Position numbers and translations under genes: made by a program. A DNA stretch of 49,244 nt from Natrialbaceae archaeon (lineage in GTDB: Archaea; Halobacteriota; Halobacteria; Halobacteriales; Natrialbaceae), in the NCBI GenBank assembly GCA_003559215.1, contig PWMF01000017.1, positions 1 through 49,244 of the forward strand. The letters run 5' to 3'. Below the pieces are notes generated by a model. The model saw only the letters and a program-made list of their open reading frames with translations. It did no database searches and was not told the origin of the DNA. Shown in pieces: positions 26,973 through 35,765 of the stretch; within the stretch, counting starts at the first letter, position 1; each line of letters begins with the position of its first letter.

Positions 26973-29027
26973 CTAGCTGTTGCTCCCGCCGAACAGGCCG
27001 ATATCTTTGAATTTAACATCATTTGCCATTTTGATTTTATCGTCTAGAAGGATCGCTGCCTCGCCCATATCTGTGATTTTTGCGAAATCCGACTTTGATA
27101 CCGTTATTGGTCCGACTTCTTTGGGTAAGAGGTGATACGCATCTGTCGAACTGAGATACGGTTGATACGTGCTACCGATTTGCAATCTCTCCTTTGCATA
27201 CGCCTTCAGCCGTAGGTGGTACTGACGTTCACTCTGGGTAAGGGAGAGTCGCACTGGTAGACCAATCTTCGACTGCGAGACTGTTGTCGTACCCTTACCG
27301 AGTATCTGGTAACTTCCTCCAACCCTGTTTTTCGCTCGTACCATGTTTGCGGCAGCGTAAAGGGGAAATCCTTGGTTCAACAATTGTGCTATCGTACTCC
27401 CGATTCGAATAGCATCCGCATTATTGATGTCGTTGAGCGTTGCGATTCCTCCGACACTTCCCGCTTCGAGAAGCGCCAATCCCTGCTCATACGATCGACA
27501 GGAGTTGAGTAAGAACGCTTTCGCGCCTACACTATCGAGGGACCAGGCGTCTAGATACCCGTCGGCACATCTGAATCCATTCTCCTCCGTATGACCAATA
27601 TAATGTACAAAATCGCTCGTCTGTTCGAGAACTTCTGCTAGTTCCCTTACCGTAAGGTCGTGGTGTAATTCGATATCGAACGAAAGACCTTCTCTGTTTC
27701 CGTACGTACTGTACAGAGCCGCTAGTTCTTCGTTCATTCCCGGGTCGTTGCATACCACCTGGATCTCGATTGGCGTCGATCTAAGCGTTCTATTGATGTC
27801 ATTATAAAACGCTGATAGTGGTGTTTTAGCCATTATCTTTGGAAGCGTTCCATCATCCCAACACTGTTCTATGGTCGTGTTCTGTAATGCTTTCGAACAG
27901 GAAGATGTGTGCGTTCTATCCTTTGTCCCTTGGTAAGCTCTGTTCTCGTTGAGATTGCAATCACATTCGCGCTGCCGGTTTCTGGTTCTAACGGCTGTGA
28001 GATCGTTAGCAAGGAACGGAAGATAGAAAACACTCTCTTCGACTGGATCCAGTATCGATCTTCTCCAATCGGGAATATAGGGTTCTATTTTTTCGAAGGG
28101 CACGGAAACATACGTCTGAAGCCGTTTGGAAGGCGATTGATCGTACGCTTTCTCCAGATCGAACTCCAAAACGGAGTCGAGTTCGTCTCGTTCTTCGAGA
28201 GTAGTCGACGAGGGCCCAGCCACCCGGACAAGGCAATCAAGGAATATCGTCTTTTGTAATAACTGCTCTACAAGTGATTCGAAGCCTGGCTCTCCAGTTA
28301 GTTGAACCGAGTAGTTTGACTCAGCAAAAAGACGTGGTGAAGAGCCCGGTTCGACTTTCGCTCCAAGATAATACGCGAGTGGTGCGACTACGTATACCGA
28401 ACCGAGGTCTCGAGGCACTTCGATACGAATGCCTGTTTCCGGTGGTTCGAGCCGTGGAGGAATATCCAATTCCTGACCGATTTCTAACGTTGGGGGATGG
28501 CCACGAAGTGTCGGATACGAACGTTCTGGCTTTATGGTTTTGAGCGCTGAACCAAACGCTGACACAGCCTGCATAACGTCCGATGGATCCGTTGTCGTCG
28601 TGATCGATCCTGCTGGCTGTGTGTGATACGATCGCGCACCGAGAACGACCCTTGAAGAGCCATTGAGGTCTATACATGTTCGATTCTTTTCGGAGTAGAT
28701 TTTGACACTGCTTTCGACGCCCGCATACAATTTTATTGAATTGGATATATCGAGAGCATACTCGCCCTCTGGAAGTTCCATTTTGTCAGTTGGGTCCGAT
28801 TCCATTATCATTTGTCCGGCCGTGTCATAAACATATACAGGATTTTTTGTTGGAAGAGTAAGATTCCTCGCAGTTATTTCAATTGCGCTTCCCACTGGAT
28901 ACGGTATCGATGTCTCTTCAACCCTCTTGGGGTCTACCGACTCGTCCGTCGCGAGCAGATACCGTTTCCGCTCGATCGGATCGATAACTCTTATTCCGTC
29001 TTGCGTTGGTTCGAATATCGGATTCAT
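26973..29027 (-). CDS. CHAT-domain protease-like protein 1
   Basis: A protein of 684 residues. The C-terminal half is a CHAT (caspase HetF associated with TPRs) domain. The catalytic His lies in FVHYIGHTEENG (His479) and the Cys in FLLNSCRS (Cys510), followed by GSVGGIATLNDINN, as expected in CHAT. The N-terminal 400 residues are beta-rich and shared with CHAT protein 2, including RSYPTLRGHPP; I do not recognise a named domain there. There is a cysteine cluster at residues 355, 357, 377 and 389 that copy 2 lacks. Base composition is far lower in GC than its neighbours. The start matches the paralogue (MNPIFEPT versus MKPTFEPT); an upstream in-frame ATG at 29078 is possible. Confidence 0.85.
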   Translation of the reverse strand: MNPIFEPTQDGIRVIDPIERKRYLLATDESVDPKRVEETSIPYPVGSAIEITARNLTLPTKNPVYVYDTAGQMIMESDPTDKMELPEGEYALDISNSIKLYAGVESSVKIYSEKNRTCIDLNGSSRVVLGARSYHTQPAGSITTTTDPSDVMQAVSAFGSALKTIKPERSYPTLRGHPPTLEIGQELDIPPRLEPPETGIRIEVPRDLGSVYVVAPLAYYLGAKVEPGSSPRLFAESNYSVQLTGEPGFESLVEQLLQKTIFLDCLVRVAGPSSTTLEERDELDSVLEFDLEKAYDQSPSKRLQTYVSVPFEKIEPYIPDWRRSILDPVEESVFYLPFLANDLTAVRTRNRQRECDCNLNENRAYQGTKDRTHTSSCSKALQNTTIEQCWDDGTLPKIMAKTPLSAFYNDINRTLRSTPIEIQVVCNDPGMNEELAALYSTYGNREGLSFDIELHHDLTVRELAEVLEQTSDFVHYIGHTEENGFRCADGYLDAWSLDSVGAKAFLLNSCRSYEQGLALLEAGSVGGIATLNDINNADAIRIGSTIAQLLNQGFPLYAAANMVRAKNRVGGSYQILGKGTTTVSQSKIGLPVRLSLTQSERQYHLRLKAYAKERLQIGSTYQPYLSSTDAYHLLPKEVGPITVSKSDFAKITDMGEAAILLDDKIKMANDVKFKDIGLFGGSNS

Positions 29028-29227
29028 TGGCGTTAGAGAGTGCAGATTTCGGCAGTTACCTTGTTGTATATCCAACACGCCATTATGTATTATGTATCCT
29101 ACACGCGACCCTTATTTATATTGATTTGACTTTTTAGAACTTCAAAATACAGAATGGATCTATGATTTCTCTGTAAGTTATATTAAAATAAATTCATTAT
29201 GCCCCGGCACAATGGTCTATGTGTACC
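29028..29227. promoter_or_regulatory. AT-rich divergent promoter region of CHAT1 and the small peptide
   Basis: A 200-base AT-rich stretch. TATAAATAAG on the minus strand (29111-29120) is a likely CHAT1 TATA box, with a leader of about 60 nt. TTATATTAAAATAA (29178-29191) is a likely promoter for the plus-strand peptide gene, leaving a short leader. TGTTG-N6-CAACA at 29062-29077 is a possible operator within the CHAT1 leader. Confidence 0.45.
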
Positions 29228-29353
29228 ATGACGGACCTGACCCACTACCTGAAGAAGCACCCACGAATGATCGGCGTCCTGTTCACGATGCTACTGGCCA
29301 TTTCACAGGTCGGTACTGTGGCAGCAAACAATGGTTCCTATACGGGGCCATAA
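29228..29353 (+). CDS. 41-residue signal-peptide-like small protein
   Basis: This short ORF encodes a basic N-terminus (Met-Thr-Asp-Leu, Tyr-Leu-Lys-Lys-His-Pro-Arg-Met), a hydrophobic core at about residues 14-32 (IGVLFTMLLAISQVGT) and a short C-terminal end Ala-Ala-Asn-Asn-Gly-Ser-Tyr-Thr-Gly-Pro. The HPRMIGVLF pattern resembles short haloarchaeal proteins I recall as DUF7503; this needs checking. Signal peptidase could cut after VAA and leave NNGSYTGP. It lies between two CHAT genes: divergent from CHAT1 and ending 3 nt before the CHAT2 stop on the other strand. Too short for most annotation cut-offs. Confidence 0.7.
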   Translation: MTDLTHYLKKHPRMIGVLFTMLLAISQVGTVAANNGSYTGP

Positions 29354-29356
29354 CCA

Positions 29357-31429
29357 CTACAACGACTCGACTAGTACACTGTCGCTCCAATAAACGTTCT
29401 TGCCAATTACTACAGGGAACTTCCCCTGGTTAAGAAAATCCTCAAACTGAGGTTTTTCGATAGGTATTTTCTCTGTTTCTCCAGGAACTACGTAATATTC
29501 ATCAATAGGCTCAAGGTAAGGGGTGCACATAGTGCCTATTTCCGCTTGTACTGAGTCGTACATTTTCACACTGACTAATAACCTGTCTCCTTCTTTTTCT
29601 ACTATACAGACGTTTGGGACTACAAGATCTGATTGTGCGATTGTTGTCTTTCCGTCTCCAACTATGTGATATTGGCTCCCGACCAAACTTTCTTTCTGCG
29701 CTATGTCGAGAGCTCCATATAGTGGGAAGCCTTGGTTTAGCAGTTGTGCAATAGCCTTCCCCACCCTTACTGCGCCACTGTTGACAACGTTACCAAGCGT
29801 TACAATTCCTCCAATACTTCCCGATTCAATCAAATGCAGCCCTTGTGCATGCGATTGACAGGCATTCAAAAAGAATGCTTTGATATTCGACTCTTTTATA
29901 TCTGAACCGTTAAGCTTCCCATCAGTACACTGATAACCTTCTTTATCAATGTGGCCAATATAATGTAAAAAGTCACTTTTTGATGTTAATGTCCCTTTTA
30001 GTTCTGACTGCGATGTATTACAATGAATGGTGACATCAAAGGGCAGTTCATTTCGATTGCCATATACTTTGTCGACAAAATCTGATTCTTGAGTCATATT
30101 CTCATCATTACATATTACCTGAATGTCGATTGGATCCTCTTGTGGAGACCGTCCAATATTATTTTGAAATGCTGACAGAGGGACTGTACTTACGATGTCT
30201 CTTTCAGAAGACTCTCCCCAAGACTGTCGGATTAGTGGAGAGGCGGATGGGTTATCATCAGTTTTATTTGCCTGAGTGCGGGGTACTGAGTCCGTATCTG
30301 GAATGTCATCGCCTCGAGTGAAGGCTGAGATAACATCAGTCTCTTTCGACTCAAATGTTACTTCTTCAATACCCCTGTCATTTGTCTTTATGGGTGACAA
30401 TCCGTTAGCAATGTATGGAAGGAATTCGACTGTTTCGTGTTTCAAAGGGACCTGTGTCTCAAACTGCCAATTTGAGATTAGCGGCTTTAATTTAGAATGT
30501 GGAACACTAAGATAGAGTTGTACTTGCTTGCTTATTGGCTGTTCGTGTATGGTTTCTGTGCTCTGCTCAAAAATTCCTTCAATTTCCGACCTTTTTCGAT
30601 GCGGAAGTGGTGTCGTTCCTTCAGTTCTCACTACGGTGTCCAGAAAGAATATTTGCTTGAGAACTCGTTCGGCAGTCGTCTCAAGATCTTGGTTTTCGTC
30701 GAGTGCATACGTAAATCCTGTACCGGTCGTTAAACGCGCTTTCGAACCAGAAATTATCTCTGCTCCGAGATAATATGCTAGGGAAGAGACAATGAATATC
30801 TGACGAAGCTTTGGCTGCACTTCAATTTGAATGTCTGTTTCTGGAATCTCTAGACCATCGGGAATAGACATTTCGTCTTTTAGCTCAACAGCAGGAGGAT
30901 GTCCGCGTAAGGTGGGATACGAGCGCTCTGCAGTCGTCGTCTTCAGTACCGACCCGAACGTCGAGATAGCCTTCATCATGTCCGTCGGCTCTGCTGTCGT
31001 CGTAACCGTTTGTGCAGGGCGAGTGTGATATGACCGTGCCCCAAGTGTTACTGATGTGGGTCCATCCAATGTGACGTGCGTCTGTTCTGGGTCTGAATAT
31101 ATCTGAATAGAACTATTAATTTTCGAATATATTTTTAGCGATCCAGAGAGATCAAGCGTGTATTCCCCCTCAGGCAAGAACGTCTGCTCTTCCGGTTTCA
31201 CCTCGGCGACCATCGCCCCAGTCTCGTCACGGACGTAGACGTAGTGAGTCGTCGGAAGCGTGAGCGTATCGGTCGTGATCCGAACCGCCGAATCGACTGG
31301 ATACTGAATCTCGTCGGTATCGACGGGCTCGAGCGACACCGGGCCGTGGGTCGTCAACCGATACCGATGTCGTTCGATCCGATCGATAATTTCGAGTCCG
31401 TCGTCCGTCGGCTCGAACGTCGGTTTCAT
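29357..31429 (-). CDS. CHAT-domain protease-like protein 2
   Basis: A 690-residue paralogue of the neighbouring CHAT protein. Catalytic residues are His493 in LHYIGHIDKEG and Cys524 in FFLNACQS, then GSIGGIVTLGN. The N-terminal region shares FEPT-DG, EGEY-LD, LGARSYHT-PA and RSYPTLRGHPP with copy 1. Codons for about the first 78 residues are GC-rich and halophile-like, while the rest is AT-rich with many AAT, ATA and TTA codons, so the gene looks mosaic. Its start overlaps a 24-codon mini-ORF by 4 nt, and the DUF7504-like gene lies 75 nt upstream on the same strand, suggesting one operon. Confidence 0.85.
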   Translation of the reverse strand: MKPTFEPTDDGLEIIDRIERHRYRLTTHGPVSLEPVDTDEIQYPVDSAVRITTDTLTLPTTHYVYVRDETGAMVAEVKPEEQTFLPEGEYTLDLSGSLKIYSKINSSIQIYSDPEQTHVTLDGPTSVTLGARSYHTRPAQTVTTTAEPTDMMKAISTFGSVLKTTTAERSYPTLRGHPPAVELKDEMSIPDGLEIPETDIQIEVQPKLRQIFIVSSLAYYLGAEIISGSKARLTTGTGFTYALDENQDLETTAERVLKQIFFLDTVVRTEGTTPLPHRKRSEIEGIFEQSTETIHEQPISKQVQLYLSVPHSKLKPLISNWQFETQVPLKHETVEFLPYIANGLSPIKTNDRGIEEVTFESKETDVISAFTRGDDIPDTDSVPRTQANKTDDNPSASPLIRQSWGESSERDIVSTVPLSAFQNNIGRSPQEDPIDIQVICNDENMTQESDFVDKVYGNRNELPFDVTIHCNTSQSELKGTLTSKSDFLHYIGHIDKEGYQCTDGKLNGSDIKESNIKAFFLNACQSHAQGLHLIESGSIGGIVTLGNVVNSGAVRVGKAIAQLLNQGFPLYGALDIAQKESLVGSQYHIVGDGKTTIAQSDLVVPNVCIVEKEGDRLLVSVKMYDSVQAEIGTMCTPYLEPIDEYYVVPGETEKIPIEKPQFEDFLNQGKFPVVIGKNVYWSDSVLVESL

Positions 31430-31497
31430 CCCAAAACCTGCCCCGCCGTTCCGCCTCGAGCACCGGCCATCGAGTACAGTGCGTCTCCAGCCGACAT
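31426..31497 (-). CDS. 24-codon mini-ORF coupled to CHAT2 start
   Basis: An ORF of 23 residues (MSAGDALYSMAGARGGTAG then QVLG) starts 7 nt after the upstream DUF7504-like stop and ends in a TGA that overlaps the CHAT2 ATG as ATGA. This arrangement would allow reinitiation from one gene to the next. It may be a real small protein, a coupling leader or chance. Confidence 0.3.
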   Translation of the reverse strand: MSAGDALYSMAGARGGTAGQVLG

Positions 31498-31504
31498 ACT
31501 CTCG

Positions 31505-32206
31505 TTACAGCTGTCGCATCGAGATCCAGCCCGAGCACAGCGATTCGCCCTTGAGCGACCACCGCTCCTGACAGACGCCGTTGTGCGTCCGAAGGTCGAC
31601 GACGACGTCGAAAAGCGGCGTGAGAACCGACACGACCTCGTTCTCTCGGTCGACCGGGAGCCGGTAGTGGATCATGCCGTCGGATCTTCCCACTCGCCCG
31701 TTAGTGAGGTGGATAAACCGGAACACGCGTTCAGTGCCGTACGTCTCGAGCAGGGGGAGCAGCGAGTCGACCCCGATCCGAAGCTCGGAGGGCTCGAGCC
31801 CGTCCGCGGCGGTTTCGAACGACTCGATCGCGCTCGAGATCTCGATCCCGAGGTCGGCGAGCGTCTCGGTGGTCGTTACGGGAACGTCGATCGACGGCGC
31901 CGATTCGTGGCCGCTCGAGGCGGCGCTGGCGCTTCGGACGTCGATCTCGTGCCGGACGATCCGGTGGCTGTCCGAGGGCGTTTCGTCGACGAGCGACTCG
32001 ATCGGTGCGCTCTCGCCGGTCGTCGAAACCAAAATCCGTCGTCGCGGACGGTCCGTGGCGTGCCCGAGCAGTCGGCGACAGGTCTCGGCCTGCTGGCTCG
32101 CTCGAGTCGACCCGACGACGAGGACGCTCGCTCCGCGGCGTTTCAGCCGGGATAGTTCCTCGATAAACGCGTCGTCCGGCCCACGGGTATCTGTCTCGGA
32201 GAGCAT
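31505..32206 (-). CDS. RecA/KaiC-like degenerate P-loop protein (DUF7504-like)
   Basis: A protein of 233 residues. It opens with MLSETDTRGPDDAFIEELSRLKRRGASVLVVGSTRASQQAETCRRLLG; VLVVGSTRASQ occupies the P-loop position but lacks the GKT/S of a functional Walker A. The later segments ILVSTTG, ETADGLEPSELRIGVDSLLPLLE and YGTERVFRFIHLTNGRVGRSDGMIHYRLP fit the RecA/KaiC-like fold without ATPase residues. I recall this family as DUF7504 in haloarchaea, often near signalling genes. A TTTTACA TATA-like box 27-34 nt upstream of MLSETD rejects the longer frame. Likely co-transcribed with CHAT2. Confidence 0.7.
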   Translation of the reverse strand: MLSETDTRGPDDAFIEELSRLKRRGASVLVVGSTRASQQAETCRRLLGHATDRPRRRILVSTTGESAPIESLVDETPSDSHRIVRHEIDVRSASAASSGHESAPSIDVPVTTTETLADLGIEISSAIESFETAADGLEPSELRIGVDSLLPLLETYGTERVFRFIHLTNGRVGRSDGMIHYRLPVDRENEVVSVLTPLFDVVVDLRTHNGVCQERWSLKGESLCSGWISMRQL

Positions 32207-32210
32207 TGCC

Positions 32211-32225
32211 AGTATGTTCCATACT
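32211..32225. promoter_or_regulatory. Palindrome between TATA box and start of the DUF7504-like gene
   Basis: AGTATG-TTC-CATACT is a perfect 6-bp inverted repeat with a 3-nt spacer, lying between the TATA-like element and the ATG. This is the typical position of an archaeal repressor operator. The regulator is unknown. Confidence 0.4.
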
Positions 32226-32272
32226 AATGAGGTGTAAAACATTAAACGTTCGGGTAGCTGACGACGGCGGAG

Positions 32273-33031
32273 TTAGGCCTCACTCGTCGAGTGGCCCTCG
32301 CCGACGTACGCTCGCGTCGCGTCGACGAGGACCTGTCGGTAGCTGCTCGAGTCCGGATCCCTGGTCAGCTCCCGGAACCGACGCTTGAACGCTTGAAACG
32401 GCACGTCGGGGGCATCCACCGCGGCGACATGAGCGAGATCGTACAGGCGGTGGTCCGACTCGACGAGATCGTGTCGTTCCGCAAGCGCCAGGGCAAACGC
32501 CGCGTTGACGGCCGTGATTTCGGGATCGGCGCTCGCCGAGAGCCTCGTTCGGCCGGCTCGCGGCGTGCTCCGGGGCCGGTCGACGACCGCCGCCGCCAGG
32601 CTCGACTCGAGAAACGAGAGGAGCTTTTCGCCGGGGCCGACCGAGAGCGTGATGTCGTCGGCATAGATGTCTTTCATATGATTCGCGATCTGGTAGCAGT
32701 GGGAGAGCTTGCGCCGCTCGACGCTCTTCCCGGCCAGTGCGAGGTACAGCACCTCCTCGGTCGACTGGGTATGGGAGGGGTGGCTCTGCTCGTATCTGGC
32801 CATGTGGGCGAACTCGTGGAGGGCGAGCTCTCGAGCCATCGCGCTCGAGGCGGCCTGTCGGGAGATGTTCAGGATGTGTCGGTCGTCGTAGTGGCCGGCC
32901 CAAGTGCGAACGTCGGGGTCATCACGCAGTTCGACGTCGACCGGAAGCGAGAGGTCGTACTCGGTCTCGAACAGGTCGCGGGCACCGAGAAAAGGGGCTG
33001 TCGGGCCCGAGCCGTTCACGCGAATATCCAT
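32273..33031 (-). CDS. DUF5781-like protein with HExxH motif
   Basis: A protein of 252 residues beginning MDIRVNGSGPTAPFLGARDL. A zincin-type HEFAH motif (His72, Glu73, His76) lies in a helix after ELALHEFAHMARYEQSHPSH, consistent with a metalloprotease-like active site. The rest (residues about 90-250) is helical and acidic, with a third metal ligand not obvious. I recall the family as DUF5781, haloarchaea-specific and common beside the EF-2 gene. It is on the opposite strand to fusA. A TATA-like CATACAG lies about 25-31 nt upstream of this ATG. Confidence 0.72.
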   Translation of the reverse strand: MDIRVNGSGPTAPFLGARDLFETEYDLSLPVDVELRDDPDVRTWAGHYDDRHILNISRQAASSAMARELALHEFAHMARYEQSHPSHTQSTEEVLYLALAGKSVERRKLSHCYQIANHMKDIYADDITLSVGPGEKLLSFLESSLAAAVVDRPRSTPRAGRTRLSASADPEITAVNAAFALALAERHDLVESDHRLYDLAHVAAVDAPDVPFQAFKRRFRELTRDPDSSSYRQVLVDATRAYVGEGHSTSEA

Positions 33032-33234
33032 GTGTAGCCGTATCACGGGCCGTGACTGTATGGCTCTTACGCCCGTCGCCGATCCCCGCCACGGTCCCCT
33101 GTCGAACGGGAGATTGCTGTGTGCTATTCACTCACGTAAATTAGTCTTTCGTCGCTCCAGAGCGGGATACGCGCCGAATTCTGCCGACGACGAAACACTA
33201 CCCTTTTGACCCCGCTACCGGTATTGGGAGATAT

Positions 33235-35421
33235 ATGGGCCGACGCAAGAAGATCGTTCAAGAGTGTGAACGGCTGATGGACGAACCGGAGAACATCCGG
33301 AACATCGCCATCGCCGCTCACGTCGATCACGGAAAAACGACCCTCTCCGACAACCTTCTCGCTGGTGCCGGCATGATCTCCGACGAGACCGCCGGTGAGC
33401 AGCTCGCGATGGACACCGAAGAGGACGAGCAGGAACGTGGGATCACCATCGACGCGGCGAACGTCTCGATGACCCACGAGTACGAGGGGACGAACCACCT
33501 CATCAACCTCATCGACACGCCGGGCCACGTCGACTTCGGTGGCGACGTCACCCGAGCAATGCGTGCCGTCGACGGTGCGCTGGTCGTCGTCGACGCCGTC
33601 GAGGGCGCTATGCCCCAGACCGAGACGGTTCTGCGCCAGGCGCTGCGCGAGGGCGTCAAGCCAACCCTCTTTATCAACAAGGTCGACCGACTCATCTCCG
33701 AGCTTCAGGAAGGCCCCGAGGAGATGCAGCGCCGACTCGTCTCGGTCATCAACGACGTCAACGAGCTCATCCGCGGGATGACCGAGGAGATGGACGACAT
33801 CGACGACTGGACCGTTTCCGTCGAGGACGGCACGGTCGGCTTCGGCTCCGCGCTGTACAAGTGGGGCGTTTCGATGCCGTCGATGCAGCGAACCGGAATG
33901 GACTTCGGCGACATCATGGAGCTCGAGCGCTCGGACAAGCGCCAGGAGCTCCACGAGCGCACGCCGCTGTCGGACGTCGTGCTCGACATGGTCTGTGAGC
34001 ACTTCCCGAACCCGGTCGACGCCCAGCCCCGTCGTATCCCGCGTATCTGGCGCGGCGACGACGAGACCGAGCTCGCCGAAGGGATGCGTCTCGTCGACGA
34101 GACCGGCGAGGTCGTCTTCATGGTCACCGACATCGGGATGGACCCCCACGCCGGCGAGATCGCCTCTGGCCGTGTTTTCTCGGGCACCCTCGAGAAGGGC
34201 CAGGAGCTGTACGTCTCCGGTACCGCGGGCAAGAACCGCGTCCAGTCCGTCGGGATCTACATGGGCGGCGAGCGCGAGGAAGTCGAAAACGTTCCGGCGG
34301 GGAACATCGCAGCCGTCACCGGTCTCAAGGACGCTATCGCGGGCTCGACCGTCTCGAGCGTCGAGATGACGCCCTTCGAGTCGATCGAACACATCTCCGA
34401 GCCGGTCATTACGAAGTCCGTCGAGGCGAAAAGTATGGACGACCTGCCAAAGCTGATCGAAACCCTTCGGCAGGTCTCCAAAGAGGACCCGACGATCCAG
34501 ATCGAGATCAACGAGGAGACCGGCGAGCACCTGATCTCCGGACAGGGAGAACTCCATCTCGAAGTAATCACCCAGCGTATCGAAAAGAACCAGGGTATTC
34601 CGGTCAACACCGGTGAGCCGATCGTCGTCTACCGCGAGCAGCCCCAGCAAGCGAGCGACGAGATCGAAGGCATCTCACCGAACCGTCACAACCGCTTCTA
34701 CGTCTCCATCGAGCCGATGTCGGACGAACTCGTCGAGGCGATCCAGCTCGGCGAGGCGTCGATGGATATGCCCGAACAGGAGCGCCGTGAAGCCCTGCAG
34801 GACGCCGGCATGGAGAAAGACGACTCCCAGGAAGTCGAGCACATCCACGGGACGAACATCCTCATCGACGACACGAAGGGTATCCAGCACCTGAACGAGA
34901 CGATGGAACTCGTGATCGAGGGATTCGAGGACGCCCTCAACAACGGCCCGCTCGCAAACGAGCCGGTTCAGGGGACGCTCATCCGGCTGCACGACGCCAG
35001 GCTCCACGAGGACACTATCCACCGCGGTCCAGCACAGGTCATCCCGGCAACTCGAAACGCGCTCCACAAGGCGCTGATCGACGGGAAGATCAAGCTGCTC
35101 GAGCCGATGCAGGACGCCCGTATCGACGTGCCAAACGACCACATGGGTGCCGCGTCCGGCGAGATCCAGGGTCGTCGTGGCCGCGTCGACGACATGTACC
35201 AGGAAGGCGATCTGATGGTCGTCGAGGGTATCGCACCCGTCGGCGAGATGATCGGCTTCGCGAGCGACATCCGCTCCGCAACCGAGGGCCGAGCGTCGTG
35301 GAACACGGAGAACGCCGGCTTCGAGGTCATGTCCGACTCGCTCCAGCGCGAGAAGATCATGGAGATCCGCGAGCGCAAGGGCATGAAGCTCGAACTGCCC
35401 GAGATCATCGACTACATCTAA
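33235..35421 (+). CDS. fusA: Elongation factor 2 (aEF-2)
   Basis: The 728-residue GTPase moves tRNA and mRNA on the ribosome. GTPase motifs are [10 protein letters not shown] (G1), [10 protein letters not shown] (G3) and NKVDR (G4), with the G2 region ERGITID. The diphthamide-modified histidine is His596, in [16 protein letters not shown]. Domain V follows, ending IDYI. CTTTTGA at 33203-33209 is at leaderless spacing, and GGGAG lies shortly before the ATG as a possible Shine-Dalgarno. It would normally follow rps7 directly; here about 6.3 kb separates them. Confidence 0.98.
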   Translation: MGRRKKIVQECERLMDEPENIRNIAIAAHVDHGKTTLSDNLLAGAGMISDETAGEQLAMDTEEDEQERGITIDAANVSMTHEYEGTNHLINLIDTPGHVDFGGDVTRAMRAVDGALVVVDAVEGAMPQTETVLRQALREGVKPTLFINKVDRLISELQEGPEEMQRRLVSVINDVNELIRGMTEEMDDIDDWTVSVEDGTVGFGSALYKWGVSMPSMQRTGMDFGDIMELERSDKRQELHERTPLSDVVLDMVCEHFPNPVDAQPRRIPRIWRGDDETELAEGMRLVDETGEVVFMVTDIGMDPHAGEIASGRVFSGTLEKGQELYVSGTAGKNRVQSVGIYMGGEREEVENVPAGNIAAVTGLKDAIAGSTVSSVEMTPFESIEHISEPVITKSVEAKSMDDLPKLIETLRQVSKEDPTIQIEINEETGEHLISGQGELHLEVITQRIEKNQGIPVNTGEPIVVYREQPQQASDEIEGISPNRHNRFYVSIEPMSDELVEAIQLGEASMDMPEQERREALQDAGMEKDDSQEVEHIHGTNILIDDTKGIQHLNETMELVIEGFEDALNNGPLANEPVQGTLIRLHDARLHEDTIHRGPAQVIPATRNALHKALIDGKIKLLEPMQDARIDVPNDHMGAASGEIQGRRGRVDDMYQEGDLMVVEGIAPVGEMIGFASDIRSATEGRASWNTENAGFEVMSDSLQREKIMEIRERKGMKLELPEIIDYI

Positions 35422-35621
35422 GGCCGATTCGGTTCGCACGAGGTGCGAACCGCTCGTATCTCTCTCTGTGCGTTTCTTCCGCTCTTTTCGACCCTGACTT
35501 TCGCTACCGCTTCTCGACTCCTCTACCGCCCGGCCGGACTCGAGACGGTCGCCCTCTTCTTCTCGCTCGTTTCGGAATCCCTGTCAGTGAAGGTTTTAAC
35601 CCTAACAATCAACCATGTGAC

Positions 35622-35741
35622 ATGGGGCGACTTCGGGCCACCTTCCGCCGGATCGATATCAGACGTCGAGACCTCGTTTCGCCCGCGCTCGGCGCTCCAC
35701 TGGTCGTGCTTCTGATACGTCAGACGAGTTCGATCGAGTGA
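35622..35741 (+). CDS. Possible N-terminal part of an interrupted membrane-protein gene
   Basis: A 39-codon ORF (MGRLRATFRRIDIRRRDLVS then PALGAPLVVLLIRQTSSIE) starts 22-27 nt after a TTTTAAC TATA-like box and has a hydrophobic stretch near its end. A TGA stop at 35739-35741 separates it from the hydrophobic ORF at 35766-35999, which is in the same frame. Read through, the two would make one protein of about 126 codons. It may be a broken or premature-stop gene. Confidence 0.4.
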   Translation: MGRLRATFRRIDIRRRDLVSPALGAPLVVLLIRQTSSIE

Positions 35742-35765
35742 CTCTGGATCGGGACCGGCGGAGCG

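Noticed and set aside
33124..34650. 508-codon minus-strand frame over fusA
   Set aside because: Antisense shadow with repetitive Val/Asp/Arg composition; aEF-2 motifs on the sense strand are complete.
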